This document shows positions 1 to 13,900 of a stretch of DNA of 64,000 nt, piece by piece (the first letter of the stretch is position 1; each line of letters opens with the position of its first letter). A program made the position numbers and the translations under genes. This DNA is from Opisthocomus hoazin. Taxonomy: Eukaryota; Chordata; Aves; Opisthocomiformes; Opisthocomidae. The stretch spans positions 14,345,001 to 14,409,000 of the forward strand of contig NC_134427.1 of the NCBI RefSeq assembly GCF_030867145.1, written 5' to 3'. A model generated the notes under the pieces. It was not told the origin of the DNA and made no database searches. It saw nothing but the letters and a program-made list of their open reading frames with translations.

Positions 1-3000
1 GAATTCAGTAGGATTTTAACTTGTTTAAGCACTTACAGACGCAGAAGAGGGGTAAAATAATGTTGTGTGCTCTCTGAGTTCAGGTCATTGGCAACTGCTT
101 GGGGTTTAAGAAGAATCTTTTCCTCCAAAATAGTTTGTTCTGTAAGATATTTTATCATGAGGTTTCCCTGACATACATGGTGGTGTCCACCTCTGAAGGA
201 AGGTTAACAAGCTCACTAGATCTTCGGGTATGATCTAATATGGCAATTCTGAACTTTCTATCAAATACTGAGTGGTGGAGAGCATGAAAGCTGTACCGTT
301 ACCTCTCTTCTGGTCATTTATTCTTGCTAATGGATCCTGGGGATAATGAGTACTTCAGCTCCTGTTTATAATAGATAAATGTTCTACAATAATGCCTCTC
401 ACTAAGAAAACATAATTTTAACTATGTAAGAGATTAAAAATAACTAGAGAAATATTGTCACAGATGGTGCAGCTCATGCTGCCTTAACATTTGGGCATGT
501 TCTGTTTAATGTTTCTTTCATTCTCCTGATTCAGAACAGAAAATCCAATTAAATTAATCATGTTGTAACACTTTTGACATTTTTTTTCTTGTTTTGTTCC
601 TTCTTTTGCTGATGAAACCAGTGTGGATTTAACGCCCAGTTTAGATGAGGAATAGGAGGCCAGGGAAGCAATGTACTATGAGCAGACATAATGAAGGTTT
701 TTCTGCCACACTGTGAGCTGCTGCAGAGAGGGCAGCATGTACTTCAGGCTCTGTGTTTTTTCTGTCCCCTGCCTCTCGAGAAAATGCAGTGAGTTGTGTT
801 AAATCTGTGCTGATTTTTCTTGGGAAATATGGCTAAGATCTCCTGAGGGGGAAAGAGCTACACGACTCTGAATTTACATACTATTTTCACCATTTTGGAG
901 GTGTTACATCTGCCTCTTTGGAAAGTGCAGGGGAGATGACAGCCCATTCCTGAGCTTAAAATATTGCCTTTTCCCTTTCCTCTTTCCAACCCAAATTTAA
1001 GCTTCTGTTGGAAGAAGGAGAACATATCACAAAGCTCCATTTCAGTGTGCTATAGCTCTCGCTGTTGATGGGTCTAGACACAGAGTCCTACACTTTCTCA
1101 GGAGTGAGGCTACACCAGAGAAGTGCCGAAGGTTGGAGAGACACAGCGGCCACCACTGGTCTGCCTTTGGTCACTGCTCAGGCATGAACCACGGGTCAGC
1201 AACCCGAAGTAGCTCTTACGGCTCTTTGGAGAAACTCCTCTCAGTCTTTTTACTGAATTAACACCTATTTCAGGCTGGTTTAACTTTTCTAGGACAATGT
1301 CGGAGTCATCTTCTGGCAGTGCTTAGCTCTCTCACAGATACCTACGTTTAGATTATATTTGAGATCTACAATTATGCTCAAGATAAGCAGGGCCAATTTG
1401 ATACAGTTTTTTACAGAAAATTCTCATCCTGCTCTTTCTCAGTACGAAGAATGTTCTTTCCTATACATTTTGTATAGGTTCTTTCCTATAGGTTTTGCAA
1501 AAGGAATGGGTAGGAGGAATCTGAGTTCTTCCCACTTGGACTTGCAGGCTAGCACTGGACAAGTCTGCAGGTGGGAACCCTATATGAGGGTTCTTATGTA
1601 TCGCATTTTACTTCCATATGTCAGCTCTACTAAACCAGCTTTTCCATGGGCATGGACATGTAATTCTTTCTCGTGCCACTGAACTCTCACTCCTTTGAAC
1701 TAATGCCAGAGGTGTCTAGAGGGCTACTAAAGGGAGTTAAGTTAATGCTTTCTCTAGCTGGCGCCTTAATGCTGCTAAAAAGAAACCACCTCTCTGCTGA
1801 AAAGGAAGTTTCTCACTGTGATTCAGTCTGGTTGTGTAAAGCCATCGCTTGCTGCCTGCACCTTTTTCATATGGACAAATTAAGAAAAATCTCCACATGC
1901 AACACAGCTAGGGGCTGTAATTAGTGCCGTTCCTGAGAGGCCCATGAACTGGCAACGTACAACTTCTCTCTCATATTCAAGTCCTCTAGGACCAGCCTGA
2001 GGAAAGAGTCAATTAAAGGCTGTATGACCCAGCTGCAGTTTTCATTGTGTGACAATCAGAAACTCACCCTGAGGCAACAGCTGCAATTTCCAGTGAAGTT
2101 TGCTACTGTAAAGTAACATCTGAAGACACTTTGGTCATTTCAATCATTTTTAAATGTTTTGTCTCTACCACTCCCAAAGGAGAGGGAAATTTCATTCTGT
2201 TGCTTGAAGAAGGGAAAAAAATATGCAATAAATCATTTCACAGGGAAGAAATAATCCTACATCTATAACTTCAGCTTCGGTCCCTAAACGTGTCCAGCTC
2301 ATTTTTAAAGAAAATTGTACTCAGCATGAGGGAGCCTCTTCTGATTGCTATTAAAACAAATGCAACTGAAGGCTTTGTAACTATATAAAAACTAAATTCA
2401 AACTGTATTGTAACTGGGCCATCTGCACTTTTTGTGCTTTTGCTAGGTGCATTTATGTATGTATTCCTTAACAGACTGATAGCAGCATACCTCAGAAAAC
2501 TCCTTTCTTGCAACTTGCAACAACCAAAAGAAAAGCAGAGGCACTAGGCTTAAAAAAGATTCAGTTAAGTGTTTTGTTTTTCTATTGCTATTGCAGAAAT
2601 TCTTTATTCTCCAGAATTCCAAGACATTTCCATGACATCTCCATGCAGTAGATTCTGTTTTCTTTTATCAAATCAGTGAAAAGGCAACCTGCAGAATTCT
2701 AAAAATATATGGTCCCCCTCATATAAATACGAGATTATTTCAAGTGGGTACAAGCAGCTTTCATCGCTCTATCCCTCTATGCATTTTTAATGTTTGCATT
2801 TGTCTTCCCTAGATTGCTTTTGGAGGAAGAGGTAACATATTTTTAAGATTCTATAGCTGATTTGCTTGTGAGTTTGTCTGTTTGTTGCACGGGTGCCTTG
2901 CATGGTGGTTTGGCAGAACTGGGTTTCTATAACATGAAAGGCTAATGATTTTTTATCATGTCCACAAAGGAAGAGTGATGCAAAAGCAGAGTCACAAAAG

Positions 3001-6000
3001 AGACATGCACAAAAGACCATGGGGCTATGGGGTATCTCATAAAAGTCTAGGGAAGTAAGAAATTCTGTCTTCCTGCAGGGAAACTGCACGGAACCACAGA
3101 ATCAGATTCTTTTGGCTGTCAGGGCACACAGTGGACTTATAGTCAACTTGCCATCAACCCAAACCCCCAAGGTTTGCAAGGGCAAGGCAGGAAACAATCT
3201 CTGAACTTGAAAGGACTCCTCACCACCATACCTGCAGCTATCGCAGATTCCTCGCTCACACATAGGCAGAGCTGCAGCCAGAAGAGCTTCTGCTTCTCTG
3301 CTCCACATATGAATTTTCAATGAATACCACATCAGAGAGAATCCTTAGCTGGGCTGCAAAGCTTAAACCCCTGCTTATCAATGAGGCTTGTCTGAGCCCC
3401 GCTGTCCGTCGGCAGCCGCTGTCTCCCTTGCACCCGGGGAGTAATCTCTGGAACAAGGGCAGACATTTCGTCCTGTGGTTCAGACAGCACCCGAGGCACA
3501 GAGGATGGCAGCTGGCAGACTTGTAACAGCCCCTGTTCTCCCAAAGGCTTTTCAGTTTGCTAAACTATTAATAATAGCTGAAAATATCTTCTCACTGCAT
3601 TTGTCTATTTTTCCCTTATCCTCTTCTGTAGCTCTGGTTTCAGAAGCAACGATAGTGTGACTGGTACCCTAACACCTCCTCTGTGAATAATTACCTTTCT
3701 GGGAAGCGTGGGTTTAGGGGAACAGCTGTGTCTCACTCAACCACTCACATATTCTCCTGAATAAGAGCTTCAGTCTGAGAGAGTGTTTTACATAAGCAGA
3801 ATTAATTAGCTTGGTCCTGCTCTTGTGGGCATGGGGAGCTAAGATCTTGCATGGATTTCATGCAATGTACACAAGCTTTGCTATGAAAAAAACAACAAAA
3901 GAGAGCACGTGGCTAAAACTTCTTTAAAGAAGCAAATGTTAGCTAACAAATCAGCAGTAGTACCTTACACTAACTACTGTGCATTCTGCCGATCATTATT
4001 TTCCTGAAGCAAAATAGCCGACCATTTCTTGCCTGAGTCTGCTTTGCTTTTAGGAGACTATTATATTTTTCAACCATATTTCCTAATTGTTACCTGTGCC
4101 AAACACCAGGTCAGCACCAATGATGTCAACTGCCCCACAAAGGACCTCTAGAATTCTGTAGAATGCCAGAGATTTTCTGGCAACCAAAAGTAATCAGATA
4201 CGGGGGACCAGGAAGAAGGGTTTTTTTCACTGAAGATCCAGTCAGGAGCATATCCCTTCTTCCTTTCAATGGTATTTCCTTTATAGTCTCTGAGATGTTT
4301 TGAAACATAAAGCTTAATTACTACAAATACTTATGCATTGCACACCTCTATGACAAACAATTGTCAAAGCCGTCAGCTTCTGCTGCCAATTTATTCGAAA
4401 TAAAAAAATCAGATGAAATAGATCTTCACATATCTGAGTAATTGTCTCTTTGAAAAGAGTTCTTAAAAAAATAGATGTCAGATTCTTAGGGAATCTCATT
4501 GTTTACTCTGGGCTGCAACATCTGAAGTTAGATTCTTTTTATCTGACTGCTGTCACAGTGATTGAAGTCAAAACATCCTGTTCTATCTTTTGTTCATGGG
4601 CTGCAATCAGCAAGTGCAATGTGAAGCACAGCTAAAACCTGCTTTATATATGTCTTCCCTGGCATACTTTTCTTTCTCTAAGATGGACTATACCAGTAAT
4701 CTTAACTGACAGAAAGAAAGCTGGCATTAAGTTTGCAAACAAGTGCTCAAAAAGCATGAGGAAATACTTATTTATAAAACAAAAATCCTTAGAAAATTTG
4801 CCAGCCAGTGCTTCAACCATTATGATGGTGGTTCTGCAAGAAGGCATCTCAAATTGCACTCGGAGCTTATGCTTGGGAAAAAAACCATCATGCAGTCAGT
4901 CAGGGAGTAAAAGTGCGTCTCACCAGCATCTCTGCTCTGACACTGTCTCTGACACACACAGAGCATGCTGAGAGCTTTTTGAGCAGGGAGTGAGGAAGCT
5001 CAGCCTGCGTGGGGAATGGGAGCAAGGATCAGCACTGGTGTGCTGCGACATCCTGCACGGATGTCCCTAACCGCACCCTGTCACATCTCACGTGCTCCCA
5101 GGGGCACCTTGGGCATTCCCAAGGGAAACATTTCCCTCCAGATCTGGTGCTTTCCTGCAGCTGCTGCTGGCCTTTCCCTGTGCCTTACTGGGGACCCTGG
5201 AGCTGCTCCCTACAGGCAGCTAAGTCTTACCATTGACTCACTTTGGAAACCAAGAAGAGATCAGGTATTCCGAAGTGACTACATCTGCATAAGATAAATT
5301 CATTGTCCTTCTCATATAAAATTAAGTAGCCAATTACAATTTGAGTTGCTTACTTTTAATGCTTGAGGGAGCTGGGAGAACAGTCTGCTGTTGCAAAGCA
5401 GGAGGAGAACTGTCAAATAAAGAAGGGCTTTCTGTGTTGATACCCACAGTTCCTTCAAGCTTCACCCAGAGCCCTCCCACTTGGCAGAGGCACTGAGAGG
5501 ATTTGGTCCTGCTAAGTGCTGATCAGCAAGCGAATGAGGAGTAAGGTCAGCCAGATCCTGTCCTTGGACCCACCAAAGGGATGTTCATTCATCTTCTTTT
5601 TCTCCCCCTCACTTTCTCTCTCACCTGCAGGTGACTGATGTTCTCATTCCCACTTCAAATAACAGTGTTATTGTTAAGTGTTAACCTAAAGTTATTGCCA
5701 GTGTTAACCTGATGTCACCCTGTGGATTGGTTTTCAAGTGTATGGGATGTAAATGAGGGACTTATTTTAAAGTGGGAGAAAAACATACATGTTCTTTTCC
5801 ATCTGACTGCTTGCCACTACTAGAACTAGAAGAATGTTTTCACAGTGGAGATTCCAGTGTCATAGCTGCCACATCTGTAGGTATGTACTAGACTCTACAC
5901 TTCTTCTGAAGTCTCCGGAATCCCAGCTGTTACACAGACTGATATTCCTGGCTGTTTATTTGGACAACACTTTATGGACAGGCATCCCAACACATGGTAC

Positions 6001-7836
6001 CCATGTACTTGCTATACAGCTTCTGCCTCTGCCTTATTACAACAGCAACAGACTCTGAAAGTGGGGACCATTTTATTAACTCCAGTTCCTGCATCTTAGG
6101 AAGTCCCACCTATCTAAAACAAACCGAGGGGATAGGAGAGGAATAGACAAGGGTTACACACAGGCAGTAGAGATAAATGATGACCTGGGAAAGCTATAAG
6201 ACCAGGCAAGTACGTAAAAGGAGCATTTGTGCACAAGACTGAACACCTGATTTGAAGGTGGCGTGCAAACTCCTGACAAGAAAATAATACTTGCCTGTAA
6301 AATGCTCTTCCCAAGGAAATAAGAGGCTGTATTATTTGGGTAAGGATTACTAACTGTTTTCCTTTAAAAGAACAAGATTGGAATCAGGATTCTGCTATAA
6401 AACTCTGCTGTTGGTGGTGAGTTCAAGTTCCACTGGGAAATGCTGTTATTCATAACATTTGTAATTTAGGGAGGCTGTAGGTTTTCACTATGCCATGACA
6501 AGAAGAGTGAAATTTGTGTGTATAATTGGTATATAGATGCTTCTCATCTCAGTCTTTGTTCCTGGTTTAACATTTGTATGAAATCTACTGTTAACTCACT
6601 TAGCATTTTGGCCTCATAAAGAATCTATGTTACTAGTTAAAATGCTACATTTTCTTTCAAGCCTGGTCATTCTCTGGTTTATTGTGCTCAGCCTTCTGTT
6701 ATGAGTCTGTCCTCCTTAGCACAATGTGCAACCAGCAATTTTATGTATAAAGATCATTTCAGCTGGCTTACCCTTTGAATGAATAAAAGCTTTTCTTCCT
6801 GTGTCTGGAAACTTCTTTAAAAGCTTATGTGCATGTCTAAATGTTTCCAGTATCATAGCATTTTGGCTTTATGTTCCATGCAACAATTTTAATTGGAGTA
6901 GACTATGTTCAGTTTTAAAATTATGGTATTGGAGGATAATAACATCGACATTATCATTTCATTATCCAGTTTAATTTCTTAAGAATAGTGAGTCCAAATT
7001 TTTGTAGCAAGTGAGTTCTCTGAGGTCTCACATTGAGTATCCTTACACTGAGTAGATATGTTAGTCAGATTTAACAAAAGGGAAACCATTAATAAAACTG
7101 AACAGGAGACACTGTGCTAAACTAAAGCTACATCCAGCTAGCACTCCTGATATTTCAAAAGCCATTTCCACCACATTAGTTAATCCCTACTTCACAGAGT
7201 AGATGGCAATTGATGACACTAACTGTAAAATCTGAAAAGATGGCCCCCAGCTTGCACAACTGTTCGTCCAGCAGATGCTAGTCGTGGATGTAGAAGGAGC
7301 AAAGAACAAGCCAATATTTTCAGCCGCTTCAAAGGAGTCTGTGCTGCAAGTCCCCAAGAGTTCACAAGATGTCTCTGGAGCAAGATCAGTGCCATAACAT
7401 AGGAAATGCAGAAACCCACAATGTAACTAATCCAGTATCCTTTGCACAGACAAGCTATTATTCTGTTACAAGCTTTAAAAAATAAAATGTCTTCTCATCT
7501 CCACGGGGCTCCTTGATTCCCATTAACAAGTAAAAATGTTAATTATCTAGAGTGTCTAGATATCAAATTGCAAATCTAACAATGAGACCAGCATAGGTTG
7601 AATAAAATTTCTTTGGAGTTCACAGAAGACTGCTGAGAGCTAGAAGACCCTCAGACAGAGAAGATGGCTGCAAAGAGGAAAGACTTCATTTTATTCTTCC
7701 CCACTCTGCACAGGACGAAAAATAATGTACTGAAACTGTTATAGAGAAGATTTCAGTTGACCATAAGGAAAATGTTGTAATGGTAAGAATATTAAGAATG
7801 AGATTAGTCTGTAAGACTGTAGTCTTACCATCATTT
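1..7836. other. Intergenic AT-rich DNA
   Basis: All open frames are short and none resembles a protein family I know. The only element suspected is a weak CR1 trace near 3.1 kb. A small direct repeat is noted at 1453-1490. Otherwise I see nothing. Confidence 0.6.
3092..3175 (-). mobile_element. Possible old CR1 3' fragment
   Basis: ACCACAGAATCAGATTC is followed by sequence containing AACTTGCCATCAACCCAAAC. This resembles the reverse complement of a CR1 3' end (a TAGAATCA-type tail, then a CCAACC-ATCAACCCAACAC-type segment). It is highly diverged and could be chance. Confidence 0.35.
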
Positions 7837-7976
7837 CAGGTTTTTAAGATCAGCTTAGAATGACAAATTATTCTTGACAATTCTTTAGGTGTAGTTCATT
7901 CTGCCTAAGGGAGAAGAGATGGACTCAATGACTTCTCAAGGTCCCTTCTAGAGTTATTCTGTATGATCTTATGATA
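7837..7976 (+). mobile_element. CR1 LINE 3' end fragment
   Basis: The order TTTTTAAGATCAGCTTAG, GGACTCAATGACTTCTCAAG, GTCCCTTCTAGAG and then a TTCTGTATGATCTTATGAT tail matches the 3' end of avian CR1 elements. It is 5'-truncated and diverged, with no coding capacity left. Confidence 0.75.
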
Positions 7977-10900
7977 TCACAGCTGCAGATCTCTAGAGTT
8001 TCTTTTAAATTCAGAAAATACCTATATTTGAAAGTGTTCATCAGAAAAGAGACCAGGACATAACATTGTGGGGGGAAAGGCTCTGTCAGCTCTATACAAC
8101 AACTAGAGCCAGAAAGTTCTTGCAGAAATTTTGCTTCTATTGTATTGAAGGCATAAATAATAATGTGAAATATGAGTAAAGCAACGGAAAGAACTCCATT
8201 ACACAGATTCCATTCCACTACAAACCACACGTGATTTTGAACAGAGTAGCAAATGTTCTGAAAATTATCTGGTCCTGAAGGAATATATGGCACGAGACCA
8301 AGACAGCTGATAATGAGGCATTCTTGCAAATATCTGATTAGTCTTCAGCGCCACATCTTTCAAGCTGAGATTTGATTCCTGCTGAATGAGTTTATTTCAG
8401 TTTAAGAGTAATTCCTTTAACCTTTCAGCTGTTAAATCGGTATGGAAAAATAAAGAGGTCCTATATATATTTTTTCTTTTTCTCTTAACGGCCTGGCAAT
8501 TTTAGTTAAGTTCATGGACTACAATTTATAGGGTATAATCAGCTATAAAAGTTCCTAAGTAAAAAGAATTTCGAGCAATACTGTGGCTAAATCAAATGCT
8601 TTTAAACAAGGAGTTTAAGAGTTTTCAGGACATATAATTTAATCCTTCCTGTTTCAGACAATGTACTATCAACAGACAGTCTTTTTTCAGAACGTGCAAT
8701 GTTTCTAATTTTAAATCTTCTAGTCCATTTCTACTCCAGATCTATTTTGAATTTCCACTTACTGAAACTATTTCAAACAAAACAACTTTTGCCAGAATGA
8801 GTTAGAATACCATTCATTGTTGCAGCAAATATTTCAAATATTTATTTTCTCTTTGCATTTAGATGAAGAAAAATTATTTCCTTACACATTTCTTTTCTCT
8901 TTTTCTTCTTTTGATAGTTAGCAAAGTAATAGCACCAGCTGGCTTTTAAAAAAGATGTCGCTAAAATTTTCAGGTAAATCACTTTTGGACTTTTTTTGTA
9001 AAGTCCTGTTTCCCTCTTCTACTGGTTTTATTTATTCTGATAGCGTTTTTAGTAGTCGTTTTCAATAATACATGCTTCCTCTTTTCTTAAAAGAAGTACA
9101 CAGACTTATACTGGTGTTTGGGGGAGCAAAAATATCACACCTCATAAATGTCTCTGTTACAGTTTAGCAATCAAACAAAAAACCTCATCTGGTTGACTAA
9201 AAGTCCCTTGGCCACAGTAGATCTGTGCATCTGACAACTCCAGAGTTTTCCCCACCAGCTTTGGAGAAAGGAAAAAAAAAACTCTTGAAGCACCTCTAAG
9301 TGGAGCTCGAGGAAATCAGGTCTCAAAAATGTTATTTCATGATGGAAGATGACAGAATTTGTGGCCGTCAGGCAGGTGATATGAACTCCACTGTAGTCAA
9401 AGAGATTCTTTCCTTGACTGGGATGTTGTAAATGAGACCCAAAGTCAGGAGGTAAAGTGCCAAGTGCAGGCTCCTCTAACAGATAGGTTTGGACAGAGCA
9501 AAACAGACTTTTAGATTTTGCAGTTCCTACTTTGATCTTTATCAGACAGTTGCTAGTGAATAATCGCTTCTGGTGTTAAATGGATGTTTCTGAAAACATA
9601 CCTCTACACAGTACCTTGGACGATGAAACACTGTCTCGGGTAACGCCCGGCTACCCGGATTTGGGTCACTGGATAATACCCAAATATCATTCTTTTAGGG
9701 CTTGTATCAAAACTCATGTCATCGTCATCATGAACTCCCACACATCTCATTAAAAAACATTGAGTTCTTACAATTGGCAGTGTATGAATCTCTGCTGGAC
9801 ACTGCATAAAGTAAAAGAATGGGCACTCTCAGCTTCTCTCTGGCAACATTATGATGAGGGAATGCGTTCTTATTTCCACTCAGTATAAAACTGTCACTCC
9901 ATGCTAGCTATCGCTGTAGAGAGTGCGCTAGAAATTGGCAGAGCTCAGATCAGGGATTAAGAGTGCATTTTTGTGGAAGGGTTATTGCTGACAACACAAG
10001 AACAGTAAATTAGAGTCAGGAATAAAAGAATACATTAAGACCCTCATGGCACCATCTTAAAAGAATTTAGTATTCCGAGATATTTCACTTTCTACTGTAT
10101 CTACACGCCATTTATAACCCAGACAAAGCAATATCCAGAAAATGAATGAGGTGTAATTTTCATGCTAATTATGCAAGATGCATTTATCCCTTTGTCATAT
10201 TTATTTTTATATTCTGCTTTTAAAATATAAAAAGAGAATAATATGAAAACACACAAATTAAATTTTAACATTGTTTTGCCTTCTGCATTCCTTCTGTTTT
10301 GAATAATAATTCCCAATTGACATTTCATCCTGTTTTCTCACTTATACTCCCAGGTGACAGAGTTATTTATTCCCTTGGCCAAACCCTGGGAATTTCTTTT
10401 CAATCCTTGCTCAACGAAACCTTGAATGAAATGTGCAGGTGTTCTGAGCAGGGACAGTGTTCTAAGGAGTTTCAGGGAGAGAAATTAAAGGCCTAATATT
10501 GTTTCATTTGTGGTTGTGTAAATGAGGGGCAATATAAATGAATTTAAGGAATTCACCAGTTTTACAATGATGTATGTGATGGTAAAAAATTGGATTGATT
10601 GGTGGCATTTATACAGTATCATCTGACATCGACCAACCCTTTTTCACTGCTGCTATGTTTTTCTGAGGCAAATTAAATTGTAGATTAAACCCATCAACCA
10701 GTTCTTGAGTCAGAATATAGTTACAGCCATTTTAATAACGTTTCATAAAGGGACCCAAGTTGAAAATGTTGTAATTTATTTATGAATGTTCTTTAATGTT
10801 TCAGGCAGTTTAGATGATAATTTTATTTTATTTATGTATTTGAGGATTTATTAAATATGCCCATCATCATTTCTGGGTGAGTCTACAAAACTGACATCAC

Positions 10901-13837
10901 AAGGAACTAAAGCTGAACTAATGCATCTCAATACAAAATCTTCTTTCCCAGTCTGTCCCAGTAATACACCCACCACGTCATGCCTCTTTGCAGCCACAAC
11001 ATTCAGACCCTGTCTGGAAGCAGGGAAAGCAAATTTCATACATGAAAGCTCTTCATGGAGCTCTCACCCAGGAGTCAAAAAACTACAAACTCTTGAATTA
11101 CATTTCCGAAAGGGTCTATCTAGCAGTGGAGAACAGGAGGATGGGGAATTTCCTACTCTAGTTGGAATGTTGTATCATAGTGGGCCTAATAGGCTAAGAA
11201 AAACATGAGGAATTGATCCACATCCACAATGATGCTGAAAAAATGCTGAGTCTCAGCCAGAGACCTGGCTCATATCCTGCTTCCATCTAAGAATAATCCT
11301 TAGTTTCATCTCATAAAGGACAAAAACTATGTGAGAGTTTATGTCAGTATATTTGCTGTTTATCCCATAATCTTTTTTCTCACAAAGTGGTATCAAATCC
11401 CAAATCTATCAGTTTCCATGTTTAGATGGACTGGCACTGCCTCTGCTGTGACAACTGCAAGTTTTCCTATTATTTTCCTAAATGTGGCTTTTTTGAGACG
11501 TGCTGAAAAATCAGTAGTCATAGAAATTAGGCTAATTAGAGTAGATTAAAATTACACTCCCAGAATTATTGTTGAGCCAAAGTTTGATGCAAATTTCTAT
11601 TTCTGTTTTTTATATGCATGCCCCATCTCAGCATCATGCCAATTTTCACATCTGTTCATGTTAAGACAGCAAGACTACTAACACGTCCTTCCCTTATTCT
11701 GAAAATAACCTACTTGAGACACAGCCTACTCCACAGCAGAACCAGAGCAAGCCGTGATGAGGAACCCCACACAATGTCAAAGGTTCAGATGAGCAAAGCC
11801 AAATGAGCATAGCCCGTGACACATCCCATATTATAGTTATCCTCACGTTTCATAGCAGTTTGAAATACTACATAAGACAGCTGGCAGGGATGATATTGGG
11901 ACTTGCTCATCTAACCAGTGAGCTACAAACAGATGTTGTGCATGAAATAGGAACCGCTGCCATTGACACATCTTACATGCCAGACAGTGGGGCAAAGTGA
12001 TTCAGCCTGACATGAAGAGGAAATCGTGTGTGACATGTCCTTCATTTCAATGAGTAACGTGTCACTTCTGGCCCAACTTTTCATCTGAAAGATCAAATGC
12101 TGTTTGACAGCACATATATGCGATTTCCGGGGTGGCAAAAGTCTGCTTATATATATACACAACAAGAATAATGAGAGGCACAGTGACTATGCAGCAGGAA
12201 AACAGGATTTCTGCACTTGAATGTATTATTGGAATCCCTTACCAGGATTTTAGACTATCTTTTGTTTTATTGCACTGTCTTGGGCTAACATTTCTTGTAA
12301 ATACTGTCCACAAGCATCAGTGACCGTATTCTAGAGGGGTATTTGCAAGTGTTTAATTCTTTCTTACAAACCATTGCTTTGCTTCCAACAGCGCTGTTTC
12401 TAACTGACTGGACTGAAAACATTGTTCTACATTGATGGGCACATAAGAGATAATGAGAAACTGTGCGAGAAGTGAGGAGAGACAGTAAATTGTGCAGGTA
12501 TATGGCTGTGACAACACAAGATTTGGAAGTCTCTCCTGGTCCTTGGCCAGATGCTTCTGGACAACGGTTCTTGCTCATGTATCTGGTTACAGCGACAGCT
12601 TTTTTTTCCAAACTCGAGACTCAAAATCTGAGAGAAAATTGGCATTTCACAGTAATGACAAAAACATAAAGCTCAGAGACAGCTGGAAGTATTTAATAAG
12701 TTCCTTTCACAATACAATTTCTCCAGGTAAACAAGTGTTCTAGTCATCATGGGCAAAGTTACAGTGATGTGAATGAAAACAGATTCCCCGTGTAATCATG
12801 CATAGTTATAGATGGGCCCACCATTGCACTCCTAACTTGTCAGCCTGTAAGGCCCTTTGATAAGATGTGCACAGCCCTGTGAAACAGGCTGACAGCCAGT
12901 GAGCAAGGGAAGGAGCTCAGTGCAGCAGAATGTAGCAGCACTGTATGCAGCTCCTTGCAGACAGCACCTGGCTTAGCATCAGGTGTTTTGGAAGAGATTC
13001 ACCTGTGAACGCTTCCAAGTGAAAACAAATATTATTTTCTTTAAATTGTAGGCAACGTTCTAACCGCTAAGAATTTCATCCTAGTGACCTTGCTTGTGTG
13101 ATAGATTTCTTCGTTCTGTGAAGATCACTACAGAGAGTAAAGAAAGACTAATTGCCCCAGAACCTCTACCCAGAACAGCGCTGGCTCTGAAATACAGACA
13201 GTCATCCAGCAAAGTTCTTGATCATGTGCTGAAACTCAACTAATTAAGAGCCCACTGGTGTGCTTGGTAATCTCCTGTAGTTTACACAAAGCTTTGTGGG
13301 CTTTGCTAGACTTTATGTGAATAAAAAAAGCTCGTAAAGAGGTGCACTTCCTTCTAGCTTCTCAAATTAGAGATTAGGAGAGAACAGAATTATTTCTGTT
13401 GGTAAGGACGAATATCTTGGCCAAGAGTAAGTTGCAAAATACCCACCCACCTCCTTGTTGCTCACTTACGGATACAAGAGGCCTATAATTAATAGAGAAA
13501 TCTGGGAAATGAGGTCTCATGGCAGTGTAGCACCTCAGTTTGTACTCAATAATCAACATTTTTCCTTGATGCTTTGGGTTATCAGATATTCCCAAAGCAT
13601 ATGCAGTAGAGAGCAAAGCAGACTTAGAGTGCTAACAGGAATTTTATTAGTGGCAACATTGGCAGTATGCACGTAGGCAGAAAGCCAATGGGTACCAAAA
13701 ATTGGGTGAGCTTTTTTGTTGAATTAGTCATGCTCCAACGTTCATCAAGGTTTTCTTTCTGATATTCAAGTTTTCAAGTTGTGGTCCATCTGCCAGTATT
13801 CAGGACTTTAGTTCAGGTACCAGAAAGTGATGGATAG
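7977..13837. other. Intergenic AT-rich DNA
   Basis: No gene or element recognised. A minus-strand open frame of 134 codons at 7925-8329 overlaps the CR1 tail and looks like noise. A 9-base inverted repeat lies at 12839-12893. Confidence 0.6.
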
Positions 13838-13900
13838 TGAATCATAGAATCATAGAATCACAGAATCTTTACTGCAGTAAACCTAAGCATTGGCTCTGAA
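13838..13900 (-). mobile_element. CR1 3' tail fragment
   Basis: Three tandem copies of a GAATCATA-type octamer (GAATCATAGAATCATAGAATCACAGAATC, described here as units) start at about 13841. In reverse they are the hallmark CR1 3' terminus. Sequence beyond the tail is too diverged to align by eye, so the inner edge is a guess. Confidence 0.65.

Noticed and set aside
7925..8329. Minus-strand open frame of 134 codons, among the longest outside FMR1
   Set aside because: It overlaps a CR1 3' tail in the wrong sense, matches no family I know, and has no splice or promoter context.
9604..9807. Minus-strand frame with an acidic DDDD patch and local CpGs, possibly a pseudogene
   Set aside because: No recognisable protein family; 67 codons is within chance for this composition.
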